Assembly (NCBI GenBank): GCA_949317995.1
Contig: OX439035.1
Coordinates: 80,353,959-80,417,958 of the forward strand
Source: Acholoe squamosa
Taxonomy: Eukaryota > Annelida > Polychaeta > Phyllodocida > Polynoidae
Length of the DNA stretch: 64,000 bases
Reading direction: 5' to 3'
Shown here: in pieces, positions 44,314-55,468 of the stretch
Layout of the letters: the number at the start of each line of letters is the position of its first letter
Numbering within the stretch: position 1 is the stretch's first letter
Made by a program: the position numbers and the translations under genes
The notes under the pieces: generated by a model
Told to the model about the DNA's origin: nothing
The model's input: the letters and a program-made list of their open reading frames with translations, nothing else
The model's database searches: none

Positions 44314-44525
44314 CTGTAAAAATAACTGTTGAATCTACCAGGGATCCTCCTAAAACTGAACATCAGACTACCATAATTGAAAAGCACTGAATGAGTGTAG
44401 TTTTTGCAAGAAGCCCCAGGTGGCAGTATGGTGGAATTTACATGTACAGGGAATATCTGTGAAAATAATAACGTATCTCTGGCAACTTGGAATGTGCCGT
44501 TATTATGACGATATCTTTGTAATCT
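44314..44525. mobile_element. MITE-C, copy 2
   Basis: Diverged match to 20609-20823 in the same orientation, sharing GAAGCCCCAGGTGGCAGT, TGAAAATAA and the CTGTAAAAATA start. The right end is less clear than in copy 1. Confidence 0.55.
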
Positions 44526-44849
44526 AAGATGAGATGATACCAGACATGTGTGCATCTCCACTGTGATCGGAAGCTGACAGAATCTGAGCGTCGCAAAGAC
44601 TATCTGTTGACTACAGTTACATCTGTAAATATATACCATACAAGATCACGCATGGCGAGATTTGTATTTATGAGATTGACCATTGCATTACCAATGATGT
44701 GTATTGTGAGTTAATAGTTGACCAAAGTTCTATTAGCCAATTGGTTTATTTTGATGAACATCTTTTGATAGTAGATATTGATCTTTGATATCATGATGAA
44801 TTGTTTTGTGAGTTAAAAGTACAGCAAAGCTGTAATAGCCGATTGGTTC

Positions 44850-45830
44850 ATTGCTGACAAATAGTGAGTAACTACTAATATATATTGACTAATTGCTGAC
44901 AGATTGTGACTAAGTACTGATATATATCGACTATTTGCTGATAAATAGTGACAAAGCACTGACATATATTGACTAATTGCTGACAAATTGTGAGTAAATA
45001 CTGACATATTGACTAATTGCTGACAGATAGTTAGTAATTACTAATATATATTGACTAATTGCTGACAAATAGTGAGCAATTACTAACATATATTGACTAA
45101 ATGCTGATAAAATGTAAGTAACTACTACCATGTATTGACTAATTGCAGACAAATAGTGAATAATTACTAACATATATTAACTAATTGCTGACAACTGTCC
45201 ATAGATACTGACATATTCTGACAAATATCAGTCAAGGCAGGATGCACAATTGAATCAATGGCTATTCCTCTGTTATATGTATATTGACTAATTACTGACA
45301 GATTGTGAGTAAATACTGACATGTATTGATAATTGCTGACATAGAGTGACTAAATACTGACGTATATTGACCAATTGCTGACAAATTGTGAGTAAATACT
45401 GATATATATATATTGAATAATTGCTGACAAATAGTGAGCAATTACTAACATATATTAACTAAATGCTGACAAATATTCCATAGATATTGACATATTTTTA
45501 CAAATACCAGTCAAGGCAGGATGCACAATTGAATCAATGGCTATTTCTGTTATATATTGACTAATTGCTGACAAATTGTGATTAAATACTGACATGTATT
45601 GATAATTGCTGACATAGAGTGACTAAATACTGATGTATATTGACTAATTGCTGACAAATAGTGAGCAATTACTAACATATATTGACTAAATACTGATAAA
45701 ATGTAAGTAACTACTACCATGTATTGATTGACTAATTGCAGACAAATAGTGAATACTGACATATTTCGACTAATTGCCAACAAATAGTAATTACTAACAT
45801 ATATTGATTAACCACTGACAAATAGTGAGT
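44850..45830. repeat. Diverged roughly 42-bp minisatellite, about 1 kb
   Basis: Many imperfect copies built from TATATTGACTAATTGCTGAC, AAATAGTGAGTAATTACTAA and variants. A higher-order duplication is marked by CAAGGCAGGATGCACAATTG at about 45235 and again at about 45515. The short open frames here only translate the repeat. Confidence 0.9.
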
Positions 45831-47419
45831 AATTACTATCATACCATAGCATTAACACTAACCTGTTATAGCCCTAAACTCAATACATGTATCATAAAAA
45901 CACAGATTAAAATACAAATCAAAACACAGAATGACATCAACATTTTCAATCAAACACCAGAGAATGGAGAAATGGAAAGACCTCCATTCACTGCAAACAG
46001 GGCTTGTCCCCCGGGTGGCTGCAGGTATTGATATGTAAAGCTTATTAACAGTGATAATGCATTGCTAACTAGCATTTGGATCTAAAAGGTCTAAGCACCT
46101 GATCAATCAATGGCTGCCTACATTGAACAACTTGATTCATGCTATAGGAAGGTAGGGGAGGGGTATTTTTTGTCGAAACCCCAACTAGGTGTCAGTAGTT
46201 TATACGTGCAAGCATATGCATTCTATAAGGGAGCAATGACACACATCTATATATATGGAAAAGTACCAAGATACTGCATAATTATGCTAATTATGCAAAT
46301 AATATGCATGGATATGGAATGTTTGGTATCAATCTGGGGTGTTTAGTCCCTCTAAAAAACATGCCCCCCTAAAAAATTTGTTTCGGAAAAAAATAAGCGA
46401 AATAATTTTTTTAACTAGTGGCCTTTTCGGCCTGAGCTGGTCCACCTGCGCCCTACCTCCAGCCAAAACCTATCTGTTTATGTGTCACCGGCGAAAAAGG
46501 GCAGGTTTGAGGAAGGAACGGATCGAAATGAAGGTTTTTTTTGGGCGTGGGGGCACACGCCAGTCCAGGCAGTGGCAGAAAGGTCCAAGAACTGGCAGTT
46601 TTACAAAAACCATCATATCTCCCTTAATAATAGGAGTTTCCCATAGTGTGACCTATAGATAAATGGTAGCTCGAGCTGGCGAACGTCATGGCGGTCTTTA
46701 CTTTCAAATCTGCACAATGGAAACAAAGTTATCGATACTTTTAGTCTATTACACCAACTTAGCGATCTTTTAAGGACAAATAAATGCAATGGAACGTCAG
46801 TTTGAACTGCTAATAAGTACATCTATATGGAGAGGTATGTGAGTGGGGGGGGGGGGGGTACCTACTGGTGCTGGAGTGTTGTGGTGGTAAGGGCACGGCA
46901 TGAGGCGGCCCAGGGGGGCTAATGACACCTTAGGAGGTGAACAAACACTCAGGGAGCAATGCCACAGTGTGAGGCGGCCCGGGGGGGGGGGGGGGCTAAT
47001 GACGCCCATAGAGCTAATGCATGTTGATTTCATAAAGCTGTGAAACAGCCCAATTCAAACACGCCCTAGCTATAGGCGACACAAACAACATAGACTTGCA
47101 GATGTCCTAATTTATTGTTCCTACAAGTTAAGAATATTTATGTACTTGCTAGTATTGATATTCTACTTATTTAAAAGAATCTTTTGCAACAGATACCACT
47201 TACCCAACATGTCCTCATGTATTAATCTTACAGTTTAATGATGTCTAGGTATTTAATACTATCGCTATTCTATCAACAATACAAAAAAAAAATTGTCGCA
47301 GTAACCGAGATCAGTCTAATCCATTGATTTCAGTAGCTGATCTATAGTACAGAAAAAAGCAGTCTATTTTGTGAGGACAAATATGCAACACATGGGGTAG
47401 TGTGGTGGGAGTTGTAAAA
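45831..47419. other. Non-coding DNA with long G runs
   Basis: G runs of 13-15 bases at about 46845-46858 and 46981-46995. A short duplicated segment (GAGGCGGCCC, then GGGGCTAATGAC) occurs near 46901 and 46971. No gene recognised. Confidence 0.5.
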
Positions 47420-47477
47420 TAGCCGAAGAGGCATGTATGCCTCTCGGCTAAGAAGAGGCATGTATGCCTCTCGGCTA
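47420..47477. repeat. Duplicated palindrome
   Basis: AGAGGCATGTATGCCTCTCG is near-palindromic and occurs twice in tandem (47427-47446 and 47454-47473). The first copy has longer arms (TAGCCGA...TCGGCTA). Confidence 0.8.
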
Positions 47478-47540
47478 ATAATCAAGGGTCTTCCACAAAG
47501 AAGACATTGGCGACTCCTAGACGACCTTTGCACGGCATCT

Positions 47541-47542
<2 letters not shown>

Positions 47543-47622
<80 letters not shown>
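47543..47622. repeat. (TA)n microsatellite
   Basis: About 40 TA units without interruption. Confidence 0.95.
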
Positions 47623-47625
<3 letters not shown>

Positions 47626-49732
47626 TACGATATAGAGGACATGAGAGATATAGGTTGGTGCAGTTCTAAGGGGGGGGGTGGGCAAGGTTATGGACTGTAT
47701 GTATCTTGGGCAATGACCGTTGTGACCCCTATAGGTATGTGATCTGATGTTACGCCTGCGTTGAGTTCCGACCAACAAGACCCTGGAGGAGTATCAAGGT
47801 CCCATCTGTAGGCCTTTATTACAATGTACATAAAGTGGAGCATTGGTAGGAGATCTGCATCTCTTCGCTACTACCTTGGGTGTACCTATTATGATAGGTA
47901 CACCCAAATCATTAAGGCCTTCCACTAATGTTGCAGAGGGTGCAATGTTAGGCTTTATTGAAATAACCCCCTGGTAGGATAACCCCATAGACTTCTTTGG
48001 TCTAGCGTGACTCTTGTTCATCTTTATGTGACATCCAAGTATGGCCTAAGAACAGATACATTAGCGCATAGACGCTAAGGATACTAAGGTAGTACAAACT
48101 ACTGTCATGCAAGCACATGAGAGGAAGCCTATCAATCTCTGCCCCCACTCAAGAACGGTTTGCGTGTACAGGAATGGTTCCTGTCGCCCAGTTACAGGGG
48201 TATCAGGTCCACACTAACGGCAGATATCAGGAGCAGGGTAGGGTGCACGCTATCTCTGGTTGGGTTTCGTAGGGAAATGGAGGTGTTCTTACTGGCTGTT
48301 TAATTCCCATAGTCATAGATTAATACGAGCATGTTAAGCAGCATTGAACCATGCATGTGTCCTAAGTGCATGTGACTAAAAGGAGGTTTGAGTTATTTCA
48401 AATTACCTACAAAACCTTAATTCCGATTGATCAACCGAACTATCAATCACCATCTGTTCAACAATGACCATAGATCGAGCTATCGTTGGATATTTAATCA
48501 ATGTTTGCTGGAGAAACTAGAATCTGTAGGGGATTCTGCAGCATACTTCAAACTTCAGCTGAAGTACACCCACAGCATTTGAAGCCAACTGAAATAAGCT
48601 ATTATGCTTATACTTATTAGACCCTTATCATCATTTTACAGGCAATTCATGAAATAGTCATACTCTACTCTACAAACTGACCAGACATGTAACCGTCGTT
48701 GGGCTACACTAAAGAGCTATTATGGTAAAAGGGTGACTCTGCTCCCCGGGCTCTGCTCTATGAGGAAACATTGCTGTCTGTGCTTATCACTGGAAGATAA
48801 CTGTGGTGCCCCATCTTGTGTTCATTGCTCTTTGCCAGTATCTATAATGCCACATCAACCACATCTACCCACGGATAAAAATGCCCACCACTATACACAA
48901 GTTTACATTTATGCCATTAAAGCTGCAATAAATGTTGGAATACCCTTCTCTAATGTCTACACCTCCCTTTCTCATATACAGTGCTATTCAGTTTGGTGAG
49001 CGGTGAGGCGTGATGCATAAAGCTCACCAAAAAAGAATGGGAATCAACCATCACATTCTTCAAAGAAGTGGGATGATGATAGAAATATATAGAAAACGAA
49101 AAATCTACATATTTCACGTCTTGTTGCAGCCTGAATACATGATATCTTCATCCACCAGTGCTCAAATTGTGAACACTGTATGTCGGACAGTGGTTTAAGA
49201 TTTGATACCAGAGCACTTCGACCTTTCATCAACACAAAGTGCAATCCACAATGCGGAGTTAAACAAAGAAAAACAATTTGAAAGCTATATGCGAAAGACT
49301 CTTGCTTGCCTGAGCAAACACACATGTATACACACCGGAAAACGCTCTTTTTCTCAAACTCTTTGGACCAGTAAATCATATTTTGTCTAGACTTTCGCTT
49401 AGTTATGAAAAAACCAATATCTATAATGGAAATTAATGATGTCAATAAAAATCATTCAACAGAGAGTAATACAGCAATGCAGCCGGTAAATGACTTGTCA
49501 GTACAGCATCATGATGCCGGCCCGTCTTGATACACTCCAGAAGGGTCGGCGTGAACCAACATGTGACGTCCCACACATTCAGAGAGGGTCAAAGTAAAGG
49601 GCAAGTGCTGAGGCTGCTGCATCATAATGGAAGCAATTAGGTAATCTAAAAGTGATAGCTTAAACCGAAGTCAATATTTTGTGTTGAAACCCCAAACAGT
49701 CCAAAGTAGTCCCTTCTGCCATTTTTTGGAGT
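47623..49732. other. Non-coding DNA; perfect hairpin at 47876-47907
   Basis: TTGGGTGTACCTA and its reverse complement are separated by six bases (47876-47907). A minus-strand frame at 47794-48021 spans this hairpin and has a non-repetitive composition (IAPSATLVEGLNDLGVPIII), but no family or splice sites support it. The rest has no feature. Confidence 0.45.
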
Positions 49733-49819
49733 TGCAAGCCGCGTCAGCGGCCGGGAGCGTAGTGACCGTAGCTACTCCATAATGTTTTCGGTTTTCTCCG
49801 TCACCTATGATGTCATTGG

Positions 49820-49846
49820 TGACGTCATACTGCCTCAGTGACGTCA
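49820..49846. promoter_or_regulatory. Pair of CRE-like palindromes
   Basis: Two TGACGTCA sites, 49820-49827 and 49839-49846, 19 bp apart, next to a related TGATGTCATT. TGACGTCA is the consensus CREB/ATF site. No transcript start or gene is visible next to them, so a promoter role is unproven. Confidence 0.45.
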
Positions 49847-49932
49847 CCCGCAGTGGCTTGCTATGTTGCCATGATCTATGAGTGCCTGGTCAGTTTTTCA
49901 CGACAATACGGTATGCCCCCCCTGAGAACTCA

Positions 49933-50001
49933 AGAAAAATGTGGCTAGGACCACGGAGAGGAGTGCCAACTCCTATCCGTGGTCCTTGCCACATTTTTCT
50001 C
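49933..50001. other. 69-bp hairpin, microRNA-precursor-like
   Basis: AGAAAAATGTGGCTAGGACC with its continuation pairs with GGTCCTTGCCACATTTTTCT in the other arm. Arms are about 32 bp with two mismatches around a 4-5 base loop. The size fits a pre-miRNA or a very short fold-back element. Confidence 0.5.
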
Positions 50002-52938
50002 GTTCACGTTAGATTCATAAGTGTAGTGGAGACGGAGGCATGGGGATCTGTGAAGTTGAAGTACCATGGTCTGCAGACACCTATTGCTGCAATCCATTTT
50101 CAAAGCTTTTAGTCCAAAGCCTTTAAACACTTGGAGCTGCAGGAGCAGCACCTTGCTCATAATCCATTTAGGACGGATCCAGCTAGATTATGTGATTAAT
50201 TATGAGCCCAGGGGCGGCGAACACCACATTACCCATATCACCGTCCTGTTCGATTTGAGAGAGAAAAAAAGACCTATACATTTTCGTGGTATACTTTGTA
50301 AGATCTAATAGGAACTACACGATTGTATAACCCCTGGCACTATGTCAAAAACCCCTAAGGTCTGTAGATAGATCCTTCCCCACACATGCATCAGTCCATT
50401 GCACATCTTAAAAGCAGTGTCTGTTCATTTAGCCAGGCTAAGGACCCTATTTGACCTTGCTATGAGAGGACACACAACCAAATAGTCTGTCTAATGGTTA
50501 CATCATACACAAGGCCATGGCACCACTTACCCCTTTTCAGCTAAAACGCAACCTTCTCATATTGTACAACTATTAGTGCAAAAATCTCATCAGCATGAAT
50601 ACTGAGGCACCATTACATCATTTGGTGACACAACCGTTACCTTGGGTTTATGGAAATTTAAGGGCTGATATGAGCATGAAGGATGTGTATAGTTTTTTAC
50701 TCCTCTGTGAACAGTCATCAGTGCCATGCTGGCTGGTCGTTAGTCAATGCTTTAATAAGCCTATCAAGAAATCATTAGTGAGTAACATGGCAGAGACGAG
50801 CAAGAAAACGTGCTGGCCACATTTCCTTGACATGGCAGAACTGGGAACTACTAGTACCCAACTCTCCCACAAGGTGACAGAACCCCTAAAAATTGCCCCT
50901 ACTTAGGTTTTAGGCTTATTAAAACTTACCCCCATTTAGTATTATTCTATGAAATGATTAATTGGAAACTTGAAATAAAGGGCTTTCTCGCATTTTTTAA
51001 ATCAAAGTGCTGTGACAATTATAAGTAGGGCAAAATAATTGTTCATCAGTCAGTCATTCTCAGATAAAAAAAAACAAACAACAGGATTTCCAGCAGCCAG
51101 TTACAAATGGGGCAGTTTCTTTCTGGCACTTAGAATTTTCGTATCAACTCCATTAAAAAAAGGGTTGGATGGCCCTGGAACTGTACCTTGGAACCAAAAT
51201 GGTTTCTAATTGTGTGCTGATAGGAAAAAATTTAAAAGGGGGTATAAATTTTGGTAAATTTTTCAAAACATCCGAAATTTTAGAGCCTTTTTTGAAAATT
51301 GAACCCCCTAAAAGGTTTTTCTCATTTATACACCATTTATGTGGCTATTTTGGTCATATTCCTACAAAACCAGCCCTGCTGTAACAGAAAAATGACTTTA
51401 AAATGTAATCTGAAATATGAAGGCAAAATGCCCATACCTCCTATAGGTCACGTGGAACTAAATCCATTTCCTCTATGTTTCTATATAGCATAACACACAA
51501 AAACAGCTGCCAAAAATGTTCGTTGGTAAAAATTTCAACCATACCACAGTTAACTTATCCCTCATACACAATCTGACAGAATGTTGGATAGGCTTAACCC
51601 TGAAAATCTTAAATAAGGGAATGATATGTGCAGTGAGTGCCATTCTACCCTATTTTGGGCCTAAAAATCGCCATTGGCCAGATTAACTTTTGCATGCCTC
51701 ATAAAATCCCAAAGGCCTGGCATAATATAAAAGCACACCTACTATTCCATTTATTAACTATTTGGGAACACCTGTGATTTTTTTCATAATTTTACCAATA
51801 TTTCTTCTGTCTAATTCTAAACCAATCAGCAGTCAGAACACCCTTCAGTGCAGTCCTGAATACCATATGACTCACGAGAGGGCAGCATTTACGTCCACTT
51901 ACGTCCACGTAACCTATAGGGATTCTCATCCAGCAAAGTATACATGTCTCTGGTGAGTACGCAGAATGGGCACCGCAGAATGCCGGTGAGGAGTTTCAAA
52001 CCAAATCAAAACAAACTGACGACCAATTGACGGCCATGAGTCCATTATCATAAGTTTTTTTTTTCTAGTTCTATTAGAGCTTGGATTATGTTATCTTGGT
52101 TCAACCTTTCCCCAAAAGCTCACTATCACAGCATGCCGACGGATTTCTCCATAGGCTTAAGCGGGTCCTGCACTATAGCTGATTTGTCTGCCAATTTTAA
52201 ATTGGGAACCATTGGCCACAATTGGGGCTCCCTTCCGGAAATATCTAGCATGCTAGATATTTCCTGGTCTCATTTTTTGAGGCTCAATTTTAGGACCAAA
52301 ATCTTTTTAAATTGTTTTTTGCCAAAAATCGTGCACGTTTTTGACCAGTTTTTTATCAGCAATAATGGAGGGCCCACTGTATAAATCATTAAATCATTGC
52401 TTTTGGGCTATGCTGGGATGCACTTTAGCAACAACATAATGAAGAAAGTAAAGTAGTTTAGAAACTTTCCAGAAACTTGCACCTTCGGGTGTTAAGGCAT
52501 CGCTTTAGTTACAATCATGAAAAGTGAAACGCACGGGGACTTTAAAAATGGAGTAGCTGAAGTGCAAGGCAAGCAAAGAAACTCACAATGGAGAGATGTC
52601 TTGCTTAAACCGCCCTCCTCTTGTTACCCCTGTTGCAATTACCTTTTTAGAGCTGAAATGGGGAGAAATCTGAGACATGCCCTATCTGCTTCTTACAGGA
52701 ATAAAGTGGCACAAAAGAGCAGTTTGTCAAATGGTGCTTTGTTTGAGCCACCATCAAGCACCCTACACATGTTTCCATGAATTACTGGACACCTGGAGGG
52801 TAAAAAGGGACAGATTTGAAGTAAATACAAAGGTTTGAAGTAAATACAAAGGTACTGTTGGGTGCATTGTAATAGCAGTTGAGGGAGCAACTGAATAGTG
52901 TGGGGATTAGCTGTGTGAATTCTAGTATATTTCAATAT
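50002..52938. other. Non-coding DNA; one exon-like segment
   Basis: AT-rich. On the plus strand, about 51830-51951 runs from a TTCTAAACCAATCAG acceptor-like site to a good donor (CTCTG then GTGAGTAC) and reads QCSPEYHMTHERAAFTSTYV...KYTCLW, a plausible secreted/Ig-like exon with no partner found. A tandem 19-bp duplication (AGGTTTGAAGTAAATACAA) lies near 52812-52850. Confidence 0.35.
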
Positions 52939-52942
52939 AGAT

Positions 52943-52974
52943 GGGTGATTCCTGTGAACTGCCCCACCTTTGGG
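52943..52974 (+). repeat. Left terminal inverted repeat of the DNA transposon
   Basis: Perfect 32-bp reverse complement of 62345-62376. Beyond 52974 the two ends diverge completely. Confidence 0.95.
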
Positions 52975-53486
52975 GGTCAGGGGCCAAACATGACAAACTC
53001 AGCATTACATTTTAAGACTTTATTTTATTGATAACCCTATATCTTGGCTGTATGAAAAGGTCCATTCAAGTCATTAACTCCCAGGATGTCAGTTTTTATC
53101 ACAGCTGCAGTAAAAAGGTATAATTTGTGTAACGCGCTTGATCGATATAACTTCTTATGCATAGAACTTCATCAATAATGTCTCTGTGATTACCATATTG
53201 CATGTCCAAACTTGTATAGTAGTTATGAATAAGTGTACCAAAAATTAGGACTGAGTCTTGAAAACTTTTGAAAATATGAGACATAACTTTTTAAGAAAAT
53301 TGAGATTTTTCAAAAATTTCTAACACAAAACCTTAACTTTACTCTCACAAGCTTAATATGCATTGGGTATGCATGTAATTCAAGATATTATGTCTTCATT
53401 GTCTATATTTTCTTAAACAATCATCATTCTTCCATTCCTACATTTTTTTTTTTATGTGAGCAGCTGTCTAAAATTGGCAAAATAGC

Positions 53487-55400
53487 GATCAAGCGCGTTA
53501 CATACAGTCACTCATAGATAGAGGCTCCATAGAGGTACTTAGACCTTTCATATCATAATGCTGCTTCATACACAACTACTTAAGCAATGGGACTACTGTT
53601 TAAAACCAAGAAATGTACAATTAATACCTATTTGGGGTCTCCCGTATGCCTCGGAAAATAAAATTGCACTTTTTTGCGACTAATTTTTTTAAATCAATCA
53701 AGCCAGAAGGTCCAAAAATTAACTAGGAGTATCCAAACAGGTCTAAAATACCAGCCACACATGTCTAGTAACATATTAAATAGCAGTAGTACAGCTCAGA
53801 TAACTCTCAGGTTGCCCACAGCCAATGAAGCAATACCATGTCAAATGCCCTCCGCGCAGGCGGATACCGATCAAGCGCGTTACATACAGTCACTCATAGA
53901 TAGAGGCTCCATAGAGGTACTTAGACCTTTCATATCATAATGCTGCTTCATACACAACTACTTAAGCAATGGGACTACTGTTTAAAACCAAGAAATGTAC
54001 AATTAATACCTATTTGGGGTCTCCCGAATGCCTCGGAAAATAAAATTGCACTTTTTTGCGACTAATTTTTTTAAATCAATCAAGCCAGAAGGTCCAAAAA
54101 TTAACTAGGAGTATCCAAACAGGCCTAAAATACCAGCCACACATGTCTAGTAACATATTAAATAGCAGTAGTACAGCTCAGATAACTCTCAGGTTGCCCA
54201 CAGCCAATGAAGCAATACCATGTCAAATGCCCTCCGCGCAGGCGGATACCGATCAAGCGCGTTACATACAGTCACTCATAGATAGAGGCTCCATAGAGGT
54301 ACTTAGACCTTTCATATCATAATGCTGCTTCATACACAACTACTTAAGCAATGGGACTACTGTTTAAAACCAAGAAATGTACAATTAATACCTATTTGGG
54401 GTCTCCCGTATGCCTCGGAAAATAAAATTGCACTTTTTTGCGACTAATTTTTTTAAATCAATCAAGCCAGAAGGTCCAAAAATTAACTAGGAGTATCCAA
54501 ACAGGCCTAAAATACCAGCCACACATGTCTAGTAACATATTAAATAGCAGTAGTACAGCTCAGATAACTCTCAGGTTGCCCACAGCCAATGAAGCAATAC
54601 CATGTCAAATGCCCTCCGCGCAGGCGGATACCGATCAAGCGTGTTACATACAGTCACTCATAGATAGAGGCTCCATAGAGGTACTTAGACCTTTCATATC
54701 GCAATGCTGCTTCATACACAACTACTTAAGCAATGGGACTACTGTTTAAAACCAAGAAATGTACAATTAATACCTATTTGGGGTCTCCCGTATGCCTCGG
54801 AAAATAAAATTGCACTTTTTTGCGACTAATTTTTTTAAATCAATCAAGCCAGAAGGTCCAAAAATTAACTAGGAGTATCCAAACAGGCCTAAAATACCAG
54901 CCACACATGTCTAGTAACATATTAAATAGCAGTAGTACAGCTCAGATAACTCTCAGGTTGCCCACAGCCAATGAAGCAGTACCATTACAGATATCGGTCA
55001 AGCGCGTTACACGCAATGTCATGCAGTTAAACAATTCCTAGATGGTCTGAAACCTTTCATATCATAATGCTGCTTCATACACAACTACTTAAGCAATGGG
55101 ACTACTGTTTAAAACCAAGAAATGTACAATTAATACCTATTTGGGGTCTCCCGTATGCCTCGGAAAATAAAATTGCACTTTTTTGCGACTAATTTTTTTA
55201 AATCAATCAAGCCAGAAGGTCCAAAAATTAACTAGGAGTATCCAAACAGGCCTAAAATACCAGCCACACATGTCTAGTAACATATTAAATAGCAGTAGTA
55301 CAGCTCAGATAACTCTCAGGTTGCCCACAGCCAATGAAGCAGTACCATTACAGATATCGGTCAAGCGCGTTACACGCAATGTCATGCAGTTAAACATAGG
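53487..55400. repeat. 382/363-bp tandem array downstream of the transposase
   Basis: Three 382-bp units start at 53487, 53869 and 54251. Two 363-bp variant units start at 54633 and 54996, and a fragment starts at 55359. Each unit begins with the 15-bp motif. Units are nearly identical, differing by single bases. The 363-bp type replaces the CCTCCGCGCAGGCGGATACC end with CATTACAGATATCGG. The repeated open frame inside each unit lacks an ATG and is considered non-coding. Confidence 0.92.
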
Positions 55401-55468
55401 TACAATACAGTTTGGGTCTTAGTTATAGTGGCCAAAGTAAAACAGGTGATAACCGGGATCAATGACAT

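Noticed and set aside
53487..55422. Repeated 88-residue open frames in the 382-bp units as a multicopy small gene
   Set aside because: They have no ATG at the shared start, the identity extends equally across non-coding parts of the unit, and the frame is altered in the 363-bp variants.
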